Positions 53,856 to 63,258 are shown, numbered from the stretch's first letter. The stretch is DNA of 64,000 nucleotides from JBGAHD01 sp044226395 (GCA_044226395.1 JBGAHD010000005.1:529357-593356); one strand, 5' to 3'. Notes: a model not told the origin generated them from the letters alone. Made by a program: numbers and translations.

Positions 53856-54742
53856 ACCCGATTAAGCACATCGAAATGCACGGCGTGAGCAAGGCGTTTC
53901 GCTTTTTCACGCTGCGCGATTTCTCGCTGGAACTCGAACCCGGCCAAGTGATGGGCTTCGTCGGCCCCAATGGCGCGGGCAAGAGCACGACCATCCGCCT
54001 GTTGATGGGCATGTTGAGCGCCGACGCCGGCGAGATCCGCGTGCTCGGCGCGCCGATGCCGCGCGCGCAGGCCCTGGCCAAGCGCGAGATCGGCTACGTC
54101 TCCTCCGAGATGCGTCTGCTGCCCAATGCCACGCTGGAGTGGCACATGGGCTTCGTCGCTTCGATCTATCCCCGCTGGGACGCGGACTACGCGCGCGTCT
54201 TGCTCAAGCGCTTTCATCTGCGCGCGGAGCAAGGCGTGAGCAGCCTGTCGCTGGGCGAGCGGATCAAGGCGGCCTTGTTGCTGGCGCTCGCGCGTCGACC
54301 GCGTTTGTTGATCCTCGACGAGCCGACCACGGGCCTCGACCCGGTGGCGCGGCACGAAGTGATGGCCGAGTTCATGGACGTGATGCGCGATGACGAGCGT
54401 TCGATTCTGCTGTCGTCGCACAACACGGTCGACGTGGAGCGCATCGCCGATCGCATCGCCTTCATCGATCGCGGGCATCTGGTGGCGGACAGCGATAAGG
54501 AAGTCTTTCTCGAGCGCTGGCGCCGGGTCGACGTGCGCTGGCCCGCGGACGCCGCCTTGCCGGCGCTGCCGGGCATCGTCGATCACGTTTCGGACGGACG
54601 CTTTCACACGCTCACGACCCAGGCGTTCAGTGACGACTGGTGCGAACCCTTGGGCGAGCACGTGATCCAGGTGCAGCGCATGAGCCTGGAGGAAATCTTC
54701 GTGGCCAATGTCGTGGCCCAGCGCAAGGCGCGTGAAGCATGA
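53852..54742 (+). CDS. ABC transporter ATP-binding protein
   Basis: 296 aa. Walker A GPNGAGKST, signature LSLGERIKAALLLALA (LSLGE variant of LSGGQ), Walker B LLILDEPTTGLDP and the H-loop SSHNT. The C-terminal ~70 residues are the extra domain typical of ABC-2 exporters. Its start overlaps the repressor stop and its end overlaps the permease start (ATGA), so repressor, ATPase and permease form one unit. It probably exports a drug, peptide or lipid-like molecule. Confidence 0.93.
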   Translation: MNPIKHIEMHGVSKAFRFFTLRDFSLELEPGQVMGFVGPNGAGKSTTIRLLMGMLSADAGEIRVLGAPMPRAQALAKREIGYVSSEMRLLPNATLEWHMGFVASIYPRWDADYARVLLKRFHLRAEQGVSSLSLGERIKAALLLALARRPRLLILDEPTTGLDPVARHEVMAEFMDVMRDDERSILLSSHNTVDVERIADRIAFIDRGHLVADSDKEVFLERWRRVDVRWPADAALPALPGIVDHVSDGRFHTLTTQAFSDDWCEPLGEHVIQVQRMSLEEIFVANVVAQRKAREA

Positions 54743-55404
54743 GCCCGGTCGTTCACAAACTCATCGGCAAGGAGCTTTACGTGCACCGCTGGCTGCTGAT
54801 CGGCGCCAGCGTCAGCGTGGTGGTGTCGGCGAGCATCGCCAGCTGGAGCGCGATGGCCTTCAACATCGGCGCGCTGACGTGGATCACGACCGTGATTGCG
54901 CTGGGCGTGATGCTCGGCATCTACGGCATCATGAACGAGCGCAAGGAGCATTCGCTCGAGTTCGTGCTGAGCCTGCCCTTGTCGGCGCGCGAGTACGTGG
55001 CGAGCAAGGTGATCGGCCTGATGCTGTGCTTCGTCGCGCCTTGGCTGGTGGCCACCGCCTCGGCCATCGCCCTGGTGCTCGGCACGGCCGTGCCCGATGG
55101 CTTGTTGCCCTATGTCGTGCTGCTGTGCGTGTTCACGCTGAGCAATTTCTCGGTGGTGCTGTGCGGCGCGTTGCACGCGCGATCGGAAGCGGCGACCACG
55201 GCGATCATTCTCGTGACCAATATGGCGGTGAGCTTGTTCATGTTCATCGTCGGCGGTCTGCCGTCGTTGAATGCGCACATGTCCGGCGCCGTGCCGGTGT
55301 GGAACCGCACGTTCTTTCTGGTGCTGGGCATCGAGCTGATCGTGTTGGCGATCGCGGTGACCCTGCCCTTCCTGGTGGCGGCGCGCCGCCGCGATTATTT
55401 GTGA
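54739..55404 (+). CDS. ABC-2 type permease
   Basis: 221 aa with about six membrane helices (for example ITTVIALGVMLGIYGIM, VIGLMLCFVAPWLVATASAIAL and FFLVLGIELIVLAIAVTLPFLV) and the cytoplasmic loop NERKEHSLEFVLSLPLSAREYV before helix 3, typical of ABC-2 permeases. It is coupled to the preceding ATPase gene by a 4-nt overlap. It is half-size, so a homodimer is expected. Confidence 0.88.
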   Translation: MSPVVHKLIGKELYVHRWLLIGASVSVVVSASIASWSAMAFNIGALTWITTVIALGVMLGIYGIMNERKEHSLEFVLSLPLSAREYVASKVIGLMLCFVAPWLVATASAIALVLGTAVPDGLLPYVVLLCVFTLSNFSVVLCGALHARSEAATTAIILVTNMAVSLFMFIVGGLPSLNAHMSGAVPVWNRTFFLVLGIELIVLAIAVTLPFLVAARRRDYL

Positions 55405-55412
55405 GGTGACTC

Positions 55413-57536
55413 ATGACCACGCTTCGTCACGATGCCGGGGATCATCGTCTGCACGCGCTCGACGCGGTGCGCGGCTTCGCGCTGCTGCTGGGCGTGGCGT
55501 TTCATGCCGCGCTGTCGTTCATGCCGGGCTGGCCGCCGGGCCTTTGGGCGATGAGCGACAACTCGCCGAGCGCGTTTCTGAGCGACGCGGCCTTCGTGGC
55601 GCATGTGTTTCGCATGACGCTGTTCTTCTTCATCGCGGGTTACTTCGCGCGATTGCTCCAGCATCAGCGCGGCACGATGGGTTTCTGGCGCAATCGCGCG
55701 CAGCGCATTGCCTTGCCCCTGATCATCGGTTGGGTTGTCGTGTATCCGGCGATTCAGGCCGCGTGGATCGCGGGCCTGGTGAAGCAATTCGGCCCGAATC
55801 TGCCGCCGATGCCGGACATGCCGAAGATCGCGGGCGCGTTTCCGCTGACGCATTTGTGGTTTCTGTATCAGTTGTTGATGCTCTACGTCGGCGCTTCGTT
55901 GCTCCATGCGCTGGTCGCGCGACTCGATGCCGATGGGCGGTGGCGTGCGCTGCTCGATTCGTGTGTGCACGGCGTGCTGCGCGCGCCGATCGCGGCCTTG
56001 CTGTTGGCCGTGCCGGTGGCGGCGGCCTTGCTGAGCGTGCCGATGTGGTTTTACTGGACGGGCATTCCGACGCCGGATCAGACCCTGATTCCGCAACTCG
56101 CGCCCTGCGTGGGCTATGGCGTGGCGTTCGGGTTCGGCTGGCTCGTGCATCGCTCGCGCGACGCGCTGGCGTTGATCGCGCGGCATTGGGCCGTGCATTT
56201 GGCGATTGGCGTAGTGGCCGTGTCGGGCTTGTTGTATCTGCTGCACACGCTGCCGCCGATGGCCGAGCGCGGCGTGGGCAGCGTGGCTTTCGCCTATGGC
56301 TTCGGCGTCGCGTCATGGGGACTGGCGCTGGGGCTCACGGGCATGGCTTTGCGATTCCTGAGCGCGTTCAGTGCGTGGCGTCGTTATGTCGCCGATGCGT
56401 CGTATTGGATTTACATCGCGCATTTGCCGGTGGTCGCGGCGCTGCAGGTGTGGGTTGGGCAGTGGTCATGGCACTGGAGCGTGAAGTTCCCCTTCGTCGT
56501 GGTGACCAGTCTCGCGCTGCTGTTCGCGAGTTATCACCTGCTGGTGCGTTCAACGCCGATTGGCCTGTTGCTGAATGGGCGGCGCTATCCGTTCTTCGGC
56601 GCGCGCGCGGCCGCGCCGGTCGAGCCAGCATCGAAGCCGATGCCGGTCGATGCCGAAGTGGTCGCATCGCTGCAAGGCGTGGTCAAGCAATTCGGTGAAG
56701 TCACGGCGCTGCGCGGTGTCGACGTGCAGGTGCGACGCGGTGAGTTGTTGGCGCTGCTGGGACCGAACGGCGCGGGCAAATCCACGGCGATCGCGTTGTG
56801 GCTGGGCTTGATCGACGCCGACGCGGGCGCCGTGGCCTTGCTCGGCGGCGCGCCGCAGGACGTCGCGCGTCGCAAGGGCCTCGGCGTGATGATGCAGGAC
56901 GTCGAACTGCCGAAGGAACTGCGCGTGCGCGAACTCGTGCGCTTGGCGTCGAGTTTCTACGACGATCCGCTGCCGCTCGAGGAAACGCTGCGCCGCGCGG
57001 GCGTGACAAGCTTCGCCGATCGCGCCTACGGCAAGTTGTCGGGCGGGCAGAAGCGCCTTGCGCAGTTCGCGGTCGCGATCTGCGGCCAGCCGCGCGTGCT
57101 GTTTCTCGACGAGCCCAGCGTTGGCCTGGACGTGCAGGCGCGCGCGGCGCTGTGGACGAGTATTCGTGGCTTGCTCGACGCGGGCTGTTCGATCGTGCTG
57201 ACCACGCACTATCTCGAGGAAGCCGAGGCGCTGGCCGATCGGGTCACCGTGATTGGCAAGGGGCGCGTGATTGCATCCGGCAGCGTCGATGACATGCGCG
57301 CGCTGGTCGAGCGCCGCGAGATCGGTTGTCAGACGCGCCTGGGCGCCGACGAAGTGCGCGCCTGGCCGGGCGTGAGCGCGGTGCGCGCCGAGCACGATCG
57401 ACTCAACATCACGGCCACGGATGCGGAGGGCGTAGTTCGCCGATTGCTCGCGAGCGATCCCGAGCTGCGTCGCCTCGAGGTGCGCCAGGCCGGACTCAAC
57501 GAAGCCTTTCAAGAACTCACGCGGGAGGCCGCATGA
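55413..57536 (+). CDS. Acyltransferase-3 / ABC ATPase fusion protein
   Basis: 707 aa. Residues ~1-395 are an integral-membrane acyltransferase-3 family domain: LHALDAVRGFALLLGVAFHA, FFFIAGYFARLL, RAQRIALPLIIGW and ~10 helices. Residues ~412-700 are a complete ABC ATPase: GPNGAGKST, LSGGQKRLAQFAVA, VLFLDEPSVGLDV and TTHYLEEAEALA. The frame is open throughout, with no internal stop, so it is a true fusion as read. It starts 8 nt after the permease and overlaps the next permease (ATGA). The acyltransferase half might modify the cargo exported by the ABC half. Confidence 0.9.
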   Translation: MTTLRHDAGDHRLHALDAVRGFALLLGVAFHAALSFMPGWPPGLWAMSDNSPSAFLSDAAFVAHVFRMTLFFFIAGYFARLLQHQRGTMGFWRNRAQRIALPLIIGWVVVYPAIQAAWIAGLVKQFGPNLPPMPDMPKIAGAFPLTHLWFLYQLLMLYVGASLLHALVARLDADGRWRALLDSCVHGVLRAPIAALLLAVPVAAALLSVPMWFYWTGIPTPDQTLIPQLAPCVGYGVAFGFGWLVHRSRDALALIARHWAVHLAIGVVAVSGLLYLLHTLPPMAERGVGSVAFAYGFGVASWGLALGLTGMALRFLSAFSAWRRYVADASYWIYIAHLPVVAALQVWVGQWSWHWSVKFPFVVVTSLALLFASYHLLVRSTPIGLLLNGRRYPFFGARAAAPVEPASKPMPVDAEVVASLQGVVKQFGEVTALRGVDVQVRRGELLALLGPNGAGKSTAIALWLGLIDADAGAVALLGGAPQDVARRKGLGVMMQDVELPKELRVRELVRLASSFYDDPLPLEETLRRAGVTSFADRAYGKLSGGQKRLAQFAVAICGQPRVLFLDEPSVGLDVQARAALWTSIRGLLDAGCSIVLTTHYLEEAEALADRVTVIGKGRVIASGSVDDMRALVERREIGCQTRLGADEVRAWPGVSAVRAEHDRLNITATDAEGVVRRLLASDPELRRLEVRQAGLNEAFQELTREAA

Positions 57537-58330
57537 ACGCGCGTCCGATGATGGCGACCGATCTCGCGGGATCCGGTTCGATGACCCAGGTGCTGCGCGC
57601 TTATCTCGAAGAGACGCGCTGCGAGATGCTGCGCTTCGCGCGCAATCCGGGACTGGTCATTCCGGTGCTGATTATGCCGGTGGCCTTGTATGCCTTGTTC
57701 GCGCTGGTCATCTCCGCCGAGGCCATGCGCAAGGACCCGATCGTGGGCATGTTCTTGTTCGCGGCCTTCGCGGTGATGGCCACGAGCATGCCCGCCTTGT
57801 TCGGCATGAGCAGCTCGTTGGCGATGGAGCGCGAGATGGGGCTGCTGCGCCTTCGTCGCGCGCAGCCCGCGCCGGCGGGGTCGTGGTTGGCGGCGAAGAT
57901 CATTTGTGGTCTGGGATTCGGGGCGATCGCGTATTTGCCGTTGCTGGCCGTGGCTCTGGCATCGGGCAATCTGGCGCTCGCGCCCGTGGTCGTGGTGAAG
58001 CTCAGCGTGGTGTTGATCGCGTGCGCGGCACCGTTCTGCGCGCTGGGCTTGATGATCGGCACCCTGGTCAAGGGCTCGGCCGCGCCGGGCTACGCGAACC
58101 TGATCTATCTGCCGGGCTGTTATCTGTCGGGCATGTTCTTTCCGCTGCCGGCATCGATGCATTGGCAGGTGCCGATCTGGCCGCAGTTTCACGTCATCCA
58201 AGTGGCCATGCATGTCGCCGACGCGAAGAAGCTGCAGTTCGAGCCTTTCGCCGTCGCGGTGGCGAGCGTGGTGGGTTTCACTGTGTTGTTCAGCGCGGTC
58301 GCGATCTGGCGCTTGGCGCGCAAGGGTTGA
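57533..58330 (+). CDS. ABC-2 type permease, second
   Basis: 265 aa; the ATG at 57533 overlaps the stop of the fusion gene. About six membrane helices, including PGLVIPVLIMPVALYALFAL, VVKLSVVLIACAAPFCALGLM and VASVVGFTVLFSAVAIW. The MEREMGLLRLRRAQPAPAGS loop is typical of the family. It presumably pairs with the ATPase domain of the fusion protein, giving this locus two ABC exporters under one repressor. Confidence 0.88.
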   Translation: MNARPMMATDLAGSGSMTQVLRAYLEETRCEMLRFARNPGLVIPVLIMPVALYALFALVISAEAMRKDPIVGMFLFAAFAVMATSMPALFGMSSSLAMEREMGLLRLRRAQPAPAGSWLAAKIICGLGFGAIAYLPLLAVALASGNLALAPVVVVKLSVVLIACAAPFCALGLMIGTLVKGSAAPGYANLIYLPGCYLSGMFFPLPASMHWQVPIWPQFHVIQVAMHVADAKKLQFEPFAVAVASVVGFTVLFSAVAIWRLARKG

Positions 58331-58405
58331 GGCTTGGCGCGCGTCGACGGTAGTGGTCCAACGTCAGTCACGCCCTGATCCGGGCGAATTCCAGGAGTGA
58401 GATCG

Positions 58406-59488
58406 ATGAGGCGGTGGTGGTCGCGCTTGTGGCGCGCGGCGGTTTTCGTGTTGAGTTTGTCGATGCTGGCCTTGGTCGTGATCTTTCTGATCCCGATCCG
58501 CGCGACGGTCGCGCCGATCGAGCCGCGCGCGAGCACGCGCTATTGGGCGATGTCGGGCGGCTATCGCATCGCCTATACGCGCTTGGCGCCGCCGGTAACG
58601 TCGCGACACGCGCTGCCCGTGGTGTTCCTGCATGGCGGGCCTGGCGGCTATGTTCATTCGTCGGTCATCGCCACGTTGCAGCCGCTGGCGGACGCGGGTC
58701 ACGAGGTCTATCTCTACGATCAGCGCGGCTCGGGTCTTTCCGATCGCTTGGAGCGTCCGAAGGACAGTGGTTTCAATGATCAGATCGACGATCTCGATGA
58801 GATCGTGACGAAGCATCTCGGCGCGCGGCGCGTGGCCTTGATCGGTCATTCGCACGGCGCGCGCGTGGCGGCCTACTATGCCGCGCGCCATCCCGACGTC
58901 GTCGCGCGGATGGTGTTGAGTTCGCCGGGCAATCTCGAACCGGCGGAGTACGACGAACAGGGCCATTCCGTGGTGGAGACGCGGTTTCCGATTCCCGCGT
59001 CGCTGGATTTTCGTCTTCCGGACGCCGAGCAATACCGTCGGGACACGGCGCTGTCGGCCATGCCGCCGAAGGTAATCGTGGCGCAGGCGCTGGCGATGAT
59101 GTTCAACATCAAGACCGTGTCGGACGCGCAGGCCGATGCCGCGCTCAACACCTTGGCCGCGGGCTTCACGCGCAACATGGTGTGCGATCCGAGCCAGGTG
59201 CGCGCGGAGGAAGGCGGCGCTGGTTTCTACGTGCGCACGGGCGCGAATTGGTTCGGCGATGTCGAGGATCCGCGCGCGCGGATGCGGGCGTTCCCCGGTC
59301 ACGTGCTGGTTCTGCAAGGGCAGTGCGATTTCGTGCCCTATGCGGAAGCCTACGAATATGTGTCGCTGTTTCCAAACGCGCGCTATGAATTCGTGCGTGG
59401 CGCGGGGCACATTCTGTGGTGGGAACAGCCGGCGGCGTATGCGCGGGCGATTGCAGACTTTCTGGCGGAGGAGTCCGCGAGCGAGTAG
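58406..59488 (+). CDS. Alpha/beta-hydrolase, proline-iminopeptidase-like, membrane-anchored
   Basis: 360 aa from the ATG at 58406, 8 nt after AGGAG (an in-frame GTG at 58397 overlaps that site). An N-terminal hydrophobic helix (FVLSLSMLALVVIFLI) anchors it. The motifs are FLHGGPGG (oxyanion), YLYDQRGSGLSDR, the nucleophile elbow GHSHGA, and GAGHILWWEQP with the catalytic His. HGGPG with DQRGSG is typical of S33 proline iminopeptidases, but other ester or amide substrates are possible. It follows the ABC operon by 75 bp. Confidence 0.85.
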   Translation: MRRWWSRLWRAAVFVLSLSMLALVVIFLIPIRATVAPIEPRASTRYWAMSGGYRIAYTRLAPPVTSRHALPVVFLHGGPGGYVHSSVIATLQPLADAGHEVYLYDQRGSGLSDRLERPKDSGFNDQIDDLDEIVTKHLGARRVALIGHSHGARVAAYYAARHPDVVARMVLSSPGNLEPAEYDEQGHSVVETRFPIPASLDFRLPDAEQYRRDTALSAMPPKVIVAQALAMMFNIKTVSDAQADAALNTLAAGFTRNMVCDPSQVRAEEGGAGFYVRTGANWFGDVEDPRARMRAFPGHVLVLQGQCDFVPYAEAYEYVSLFPNARYEFVRGAGHILWWEQPAAYARAIADFLAEESASE

Positions 59489-59660
59489 CTCCGGCTTGAT
59501 GCGCGTCTAAAAGGTCGCGGGCGTCGACGGCCTGCTCGTCGCGGTCACGACGACGACGGAACCGTCATCTCGCCATCGCGAGCCGCGTGCCTGATGGCAT
59601 TCGCGGCTCAACGACGTTAGCCGTGGCGAGGCTTTGGGACGCGGAGACTTCGCGCGGCGC

Positions 59661-60419
59661 TCAGCCGCACTTCGAATGACCGCAATTGAGGCAGGTCGCG
59701 CAGCCGTCCATGATCACCAGGGCCTTGGTCGTGCACTTGGGACACAGGCTGGCGCTGGCCGGGAAGGCCGAGGAGTCCTCGCCCGTGGGCGGCGCCACCG
59801 GCTCGACTTCGGCCGGGGCTAGATCAGTTTTTTTTTTCGTCTGCTGCGCGTCGTAGGCCGCGCGCTTTTCCGCGATCAGCTTGCGCTGCTCGGGCGACAG
59901 TTCCGGGTCGACGATCATGCCGATCATCTTCAAATGATCCTCGACCACGGCGCCAATCTCGGCCACGATCGAGGGCATGTACACGCCGCCGGACTTGAAA
60001 TAGCCGCCGCGCGGATCGAACACGGCCTTCATTTCCTCGACCAGGAAGGTCACGTCGCCGCCCTTGCGGAACACCGCGCTCATGATGCGCGTCAGGGCCA
60101 CGATCCACTGGAAATGATCCATGTTCTTCGAGTTGATGAAGATCTCGAAGGGGCGGCGCGACTCGTGCTCGGTGCCTTGGTTGAGCACGATGTCGTTGAT
60201 GGTCACGTACAAGGCGTGCTCGAACAGCGGCGACTTGATCTTGTAGGTGGAGCCGATCAGCACGTCGGGTCGTTCGACCTTCTCGTGCATTTGAATGACT
60301 TCGGCCTTGGGCAGTTCCAGCGCGTCGCTGGTCTCGCTGGCACGCACGGTCGTCTTCGCCTTTTCTTCCGGCTTGATGACGTTGTAGCCCTTGATCTTCT
60401 TGCTGATTTTGATGGCCAT
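59661..60419 (-). CDS. nrdJb: Class II ribonucleotide reductase accessory/C-terminal subunit NrdJb
   Basis: 252 aa. The central region (VTINDIVLNQGTEHE, RPFEIFINSKNMDH, ALTRIMSAVFRKGGD, GGYFKSGGVYMPSIVAEIG) matches the C-terminal part of B12-dependent reductases that is a separate gene in Pseudomonas and relatives. The tail CPKCTTKALVIMDGCATCLN then C-G-H-S-K-C-G holds paired CxxC motifs for zinc or redox relay. It supports reduction of ribonucleotides with NrdJa. Unusually, a histone-like gene lies between the two halves. A long T-run (59827-59836) encodes KKK. Confidence 0.88.
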   Translation of the reverse strand: MAIKISKKIKGYNVIKPEEKAKTTVRASETSDALELPKAEVIQMHEKVERPDVLIGSTYKIKSPLFEHALYVTINDIVLNQGTEHESRRPFEIFINSKNMDHFQWIVALTRIMSAVFRKGGDVTFLVEEMKAVFDPRGGYFKSGGVYMPSIVAEIGAVVEDHLKMIGMIVDPELSPEQRKLIAEKRAAYDAQQTKKKTDLAPAEVEPVAPPTGEDSSAFPASASLCPKCTTKALVIMDGCATCLNCGHSKCG

Positions 60420-60515
60420 GGGGCGTGTCCTGGGCGCGGGCGGCGGCGTCTGGCGGCGCCCGTGTAGCCGGTCGCGGCGAGCGCGCCCGGGTTCGATCGA
60501 TGCGTTACCCGAAAG

Positions 60516-60538
60516 GGCGCGCCGTGGTACGGCGCGCC
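60516..60538 (-). terminator. Hairpin after the histone-like gene
   Basis: The arms ggcgcgcc and ggcgcgcc (self-complementary) surround a gtggtac loop, ~30 nt past the histone-like stop codon. No good T-run, so a moderate terminator at best. Confidence 0.45.
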
Positions 60539-60568
60539 AACTCGTTCCGGGGATGCTGCTTCCCTTGA

Positions 60569-61054
60569 TTACTTCTTTTTGCCGCGCTTGGCGGACTTCT
60601 TCTTCGGCGCCGCTTTCTTGCTGGCTTTCTTGGCGCCTTTCTTCGCGGCTTTCTTCGCGGATTTCTTCGCGACTTTCTTGGCCGCCTTCTTCACCGGACG
60701 AGCCGGCTTCTTCGCGGTCTTCTTGGCGGCCTTCTTGGCACCCTTCTTAGCTGCCTTCTTGGCGGCCTTCTTAGCGGCTTTCTTGGCTGCCTTCTTCGCA
60801 GCCTTCTTCGGCGCGCCCTTGCCAACCGCCTTGCTGACGGCGGCGGTGGCGGTGGCGACGGCGGCCTTGGCGCCAGCGGCGGCGGCCTTGGCCTTTTTGG
60901 CCACGGCGCGCTTGGCCTTGGCGACCTTGTCCTTCGCTTGAGCGACCACTTCCGTGGCGCTGGCGACGGCGGCCTGACCGATTTCCTGAGCCTTCTCGGT
61001 CACGGTCTCGACGACCTGGCCGATCGTGGATGTTGCGGCTTCCTCGTTACTCAT
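60569..61054 (-). CDS. Histone H1-like / AlgP-type Lys-Ala-rich DNA-binding protein
   Basis: 161 aa. The N-terminal ~55 residues are a helical acidic/amphipathic region (EEAATSTIGQVVETVTEK). From ~residue 40 on, the protein is Ala/Lys repeats, with about ten KKAAKKAAKK-type units and a PARPVKK break, ending KRGKKK. This resembles AlgP and bacterial H1-like proteins, which coat or bend DNA. GGAGGG precedes the start. It lies between nrdJa and nrdJb on the same strand; repeats like these often vary in length between strains. Confidence 0.82.
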   Translation of the reverse strand: MSNEEAATSTIGQVVETVTEKAQEIGQAAVASATEVVAQAKDKVAKAKRAVAKKAKAAAAGAKAAVATATAAVSKAVGKGAPKKAAKKAAKKAAKKAAKKAAKKGAKKAAKKTAKKPARPVKKAAKKVAKKSAKKAAKKGAKKASKKAAPKKKSAKRGKKK

Positions 61055-61107
61055 ATCCTCCCTCCGGTTCTAGGGTGTGTTGATTGTTCCGATGTCCGTC
61101 AGGGCAT

Positions 61108-63258
61108 TCAGAACTTGCCGTAGTAACCCTCTTTCAGGGCATCGAACAGATTGGCGGCGGTATGAAGCTCGCCGTCGTACTCGATCTCTTCATTTCCTCT
61201 GACTTCCACAACACTACCGTCTTCCAGCTCGAAGCGGTAGGTGGTGTTCTCGAGATCCTGTTCCTTGACCAGAACGCCCTGGAAGGCGGCGGGGTTGAAG
61301 CGGAAGGTGGTGCAGCCCTTCAAGCCTTGCTTGTGGGCGTAGCGATAGATGTCCTTGAACTCTTCGTACGGATAGTCGGTGGGGACATTGGCCGTCTTGG
61401 AGATCGACGAGTCGACCCAGATCTGCGCGGCGGCCTGAATATCGACGTGTTCCTTGGGCGTGATGTCATCGGCGGCGACGAAGTACTCGGGCAGCTTCTC
61501 GTCGGCGGCGTCGGCGTAGGGCCGCGCCTTGCCGTTGATGATGGTGCGGTAGGCCAAGAGCTCGAAGCTCATGACCTCGACCTTCTCCTTGGTCTTGCGC
61601 CCCTCGCGAATGACATTGCGCGAGTAACTGTGGGCGAAGCTCGGCTCGATGCCGTTGGAGGCATTGTTGGCCAGCGACAAGGAGATCGTGCCGGTCGGCG
61701 CGATCGAGCTGTGATGGGTGAAGCGGGCGCCGACCTCGGCGAGTTCGGCCACCAGTTCGGGCGCGACCTCGGCGACCTTTTGCATGTAGCGCGAATAGCG
61801 CGCGTGCAGGACGCGACCGCTGATGCGATCACCCAACTTGTACCCGTCGGCGGCCATCTCCGGACGCTTGCGCAGCATCTCGGCGGTGACCGGGAACTCC
61901 TCGGTCATGATCGGCGCGGGACCTTTTTCCTTGGCCAGCGACAGCGCGACTTCCCAACCGGCCAAGGCCATCTCGCGCGACACTTCCTCGGTGAAGCGGC
62001 AGGCGTCGGACGAGCCGTAGCGCATGCGCAGCATGGTCAGGGTCGAGCCCAGACCCAAAAAGCCCATGCCATGACGACGCTTGCGCGTGATCTCGTCGCG
62101 CTGGCGCGCGAGCGGCAGGCCATTGACCTCGACCACGTTGTCGAGCATGCGCGTGAACACGCGCACGACTTCGCGGTATTCCTCCCAATCGAAACGCGCG
62201 CGCGGACCAAAGGGATCGCGCACGAAGGTCGTGAGGTTGACCGAGCCCAGCAGGCACGAGCCGTACGGCGGCAGCGGTTGCTCGCCGCAGGGGTTGGTCG
62301 CGCGGATGTTCTCGCACCACCAGTTGTTGTTCATTTCATTGACCCGGTCGATCAGGATGAAGCCGGGCTCGGCGAAGTCGTAGGTCGAGGTCATGATCAT
62401 GTCCCACAACCCCTTGGCGCGGACGTGACCATAGATCTTGCACGCGACCAGGCCGTCCTCGCGATGGACGTAGTTCTCCTTGGTCGGCCAATCGCGCCAG
62501 ACGACTTGCTTGGGATCGTCGAGATCGACTTCGTGCGCTTCCTTGACGTTGACCGGAAAGACCATGGGCCAGTCGGTGTCGTTCTCGACCGCGGCCATGA
62601 ACTCGTCGGTGATCAGCAAGGACAGATTGAACTGACGCAGGCGGCCATCCTCGCGCTTGGCGCGGATGAATTCCTTGACGTCGGGATGCGAGACGTCGAA
62701 CGTGCCCATCTGCGCGCCGCGGCGACCGCCGGCGGACGACACGGTGAAGCACATCTTGTCGTAGATATCCATGAACGACAGGGGACCCGAGGTATAGGCG
62801 CCGGCACCCGACACATAGGCGCCGCGCGGGCGCAGGGTCGAGAACTCGTAGCCGATGCCGCAGCCTGCCTTCAAGGTCAGTCCCGCTTCGTGGACCTTCT
62901 CGAGGATGCCGTCCATGGAGTCGGGAATCGTGCCCGACACCGTGCAGTTGATCGTCGAGGTCGCCGGCTTGTGCTCGAGCGCGCCGGCATTGGACGTGAT
63001 GCGTCCGGCCGGAATGGCGCCACGGCGCAACGCCCACAGAAAGCGCTCGTTCCAATAGCGCTGTTTCTCGGGCGTGGCCTCGGCCTCGGACAAGGCCTTG
63101 GCGACGCGCTGATACGTGTCGTCGATGGCCAGGTCGACCGGCTCGCCGCGCTTGGTTTTCAACCGGTACTTCTTGTCCCAGATGTCGTAGGACGCCGGTT
63201 GCAACGGGATGTCTACCTCACCACGGGCGCTAAGGGCCTCCAGGCGAACCGTGCTCAT
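61108..63258 (-). CDS. nrdJa: Adenosylcobalamin-dependent ribonucleotide reductase, catalytic subunit NrdJa
   Basis: 716 aa; GGGAGG lies before the ATG. The class II core includes FLWALRRGAIPAGRITSNAG, the first redox Cys in STINCTVSGTIPDS, the loop KAGCGIGYEFS, TNPCGEQPLPPYGSCLLGSV (radical Cys region) and SIAPTGTISLSLANN. It reduces ribonucleotides to deoxyribonucleotides using the B12 cofactor and works with or without oxygen. The second redox Cys is in the separate NrdJb. A CACAA-N4-TTGTG element ~230 nt upstream may be an NrdR box. The gap 63259-63907 holds the regulatory sites below and no gene. Confidence 0.95.
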   Translation of the reverse strand: MSTVRLEALSARGEVDIPLQPASYDIWDKKYRLKTKRGEPVDLAIDDTYQRVAKALSEAEATPEKQRYWNERFLWALRRGAIPAGRITSNAGALEHKPATSTINCTVSGTIPDSMDGILEKVHEAGLTLKAGCGIGYEFSTLRPRGAYVSGAGAYTSGPLSFMDIYDKMCFTVSSAGGRRGAQMGTFDVSHPDVKEFIRAKREDGRLRQFNLSLLITDEFMAAVENDTDWPMVFPVNVKEAHEVDLDDPKQVVWRDWPTKENYVHREDGLVACKIYGHVRAKGLWDMIMTSTYDFAEPGFILIDRVNEMNNNWWCENIRATNPCGEQPLPPYGSCLLGSVNLTTFVRDPFGPRARFDWEEYREVVRVFTRMLDNVVEVNGLPLARQRDEITRKRRHGMGFLGLGSTLTMLRMRYGSSDACRFTEEVSREMALAGWEVALSLAKEKGPAPIMTEEFPVTAEMLRKRPEMAADGYKLGDRISGRVLHARYSRYMQKVAEVAPELVAELAEVGARFTHHSSIAPTGTISLSLANNASNGIEPSFAHSYSRNVIREGRKTKEKVEVMSFELLAYRTIINGKARPYADAADEKLPEYFVAADDITPKEHVDIQAAAQIWVDSSISKTANVPTDYPYEEFKDIYRYAHKQGLKGCTTFRFNPAAFQGVLVKEQDLENTTYRFELEDGSVVEVRGNEEIEYDGELHTAANLFDALKEGYYGKF

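Noticed and set aside
54708..55409. Alternative frame overlapping the permease gene
   Set aside because: Arg/Gly-rich shadow; the coupled permease frame has membrane helices and an ATGA overlap.
59489..59660. tRNA or small-RNA gene between the hydrolase and nrdJb
   Set aside because: No cloverleaf, T-loop (GTTCRANNC) or promoter/terminator pair could be made out.
60579..60941. Plus-strand ORF of Phe/Ala repeats
   Set aside because: Exact reverse of the Lys/Ala repeat in the histone-like gene; no real hydrophobic protein expected.
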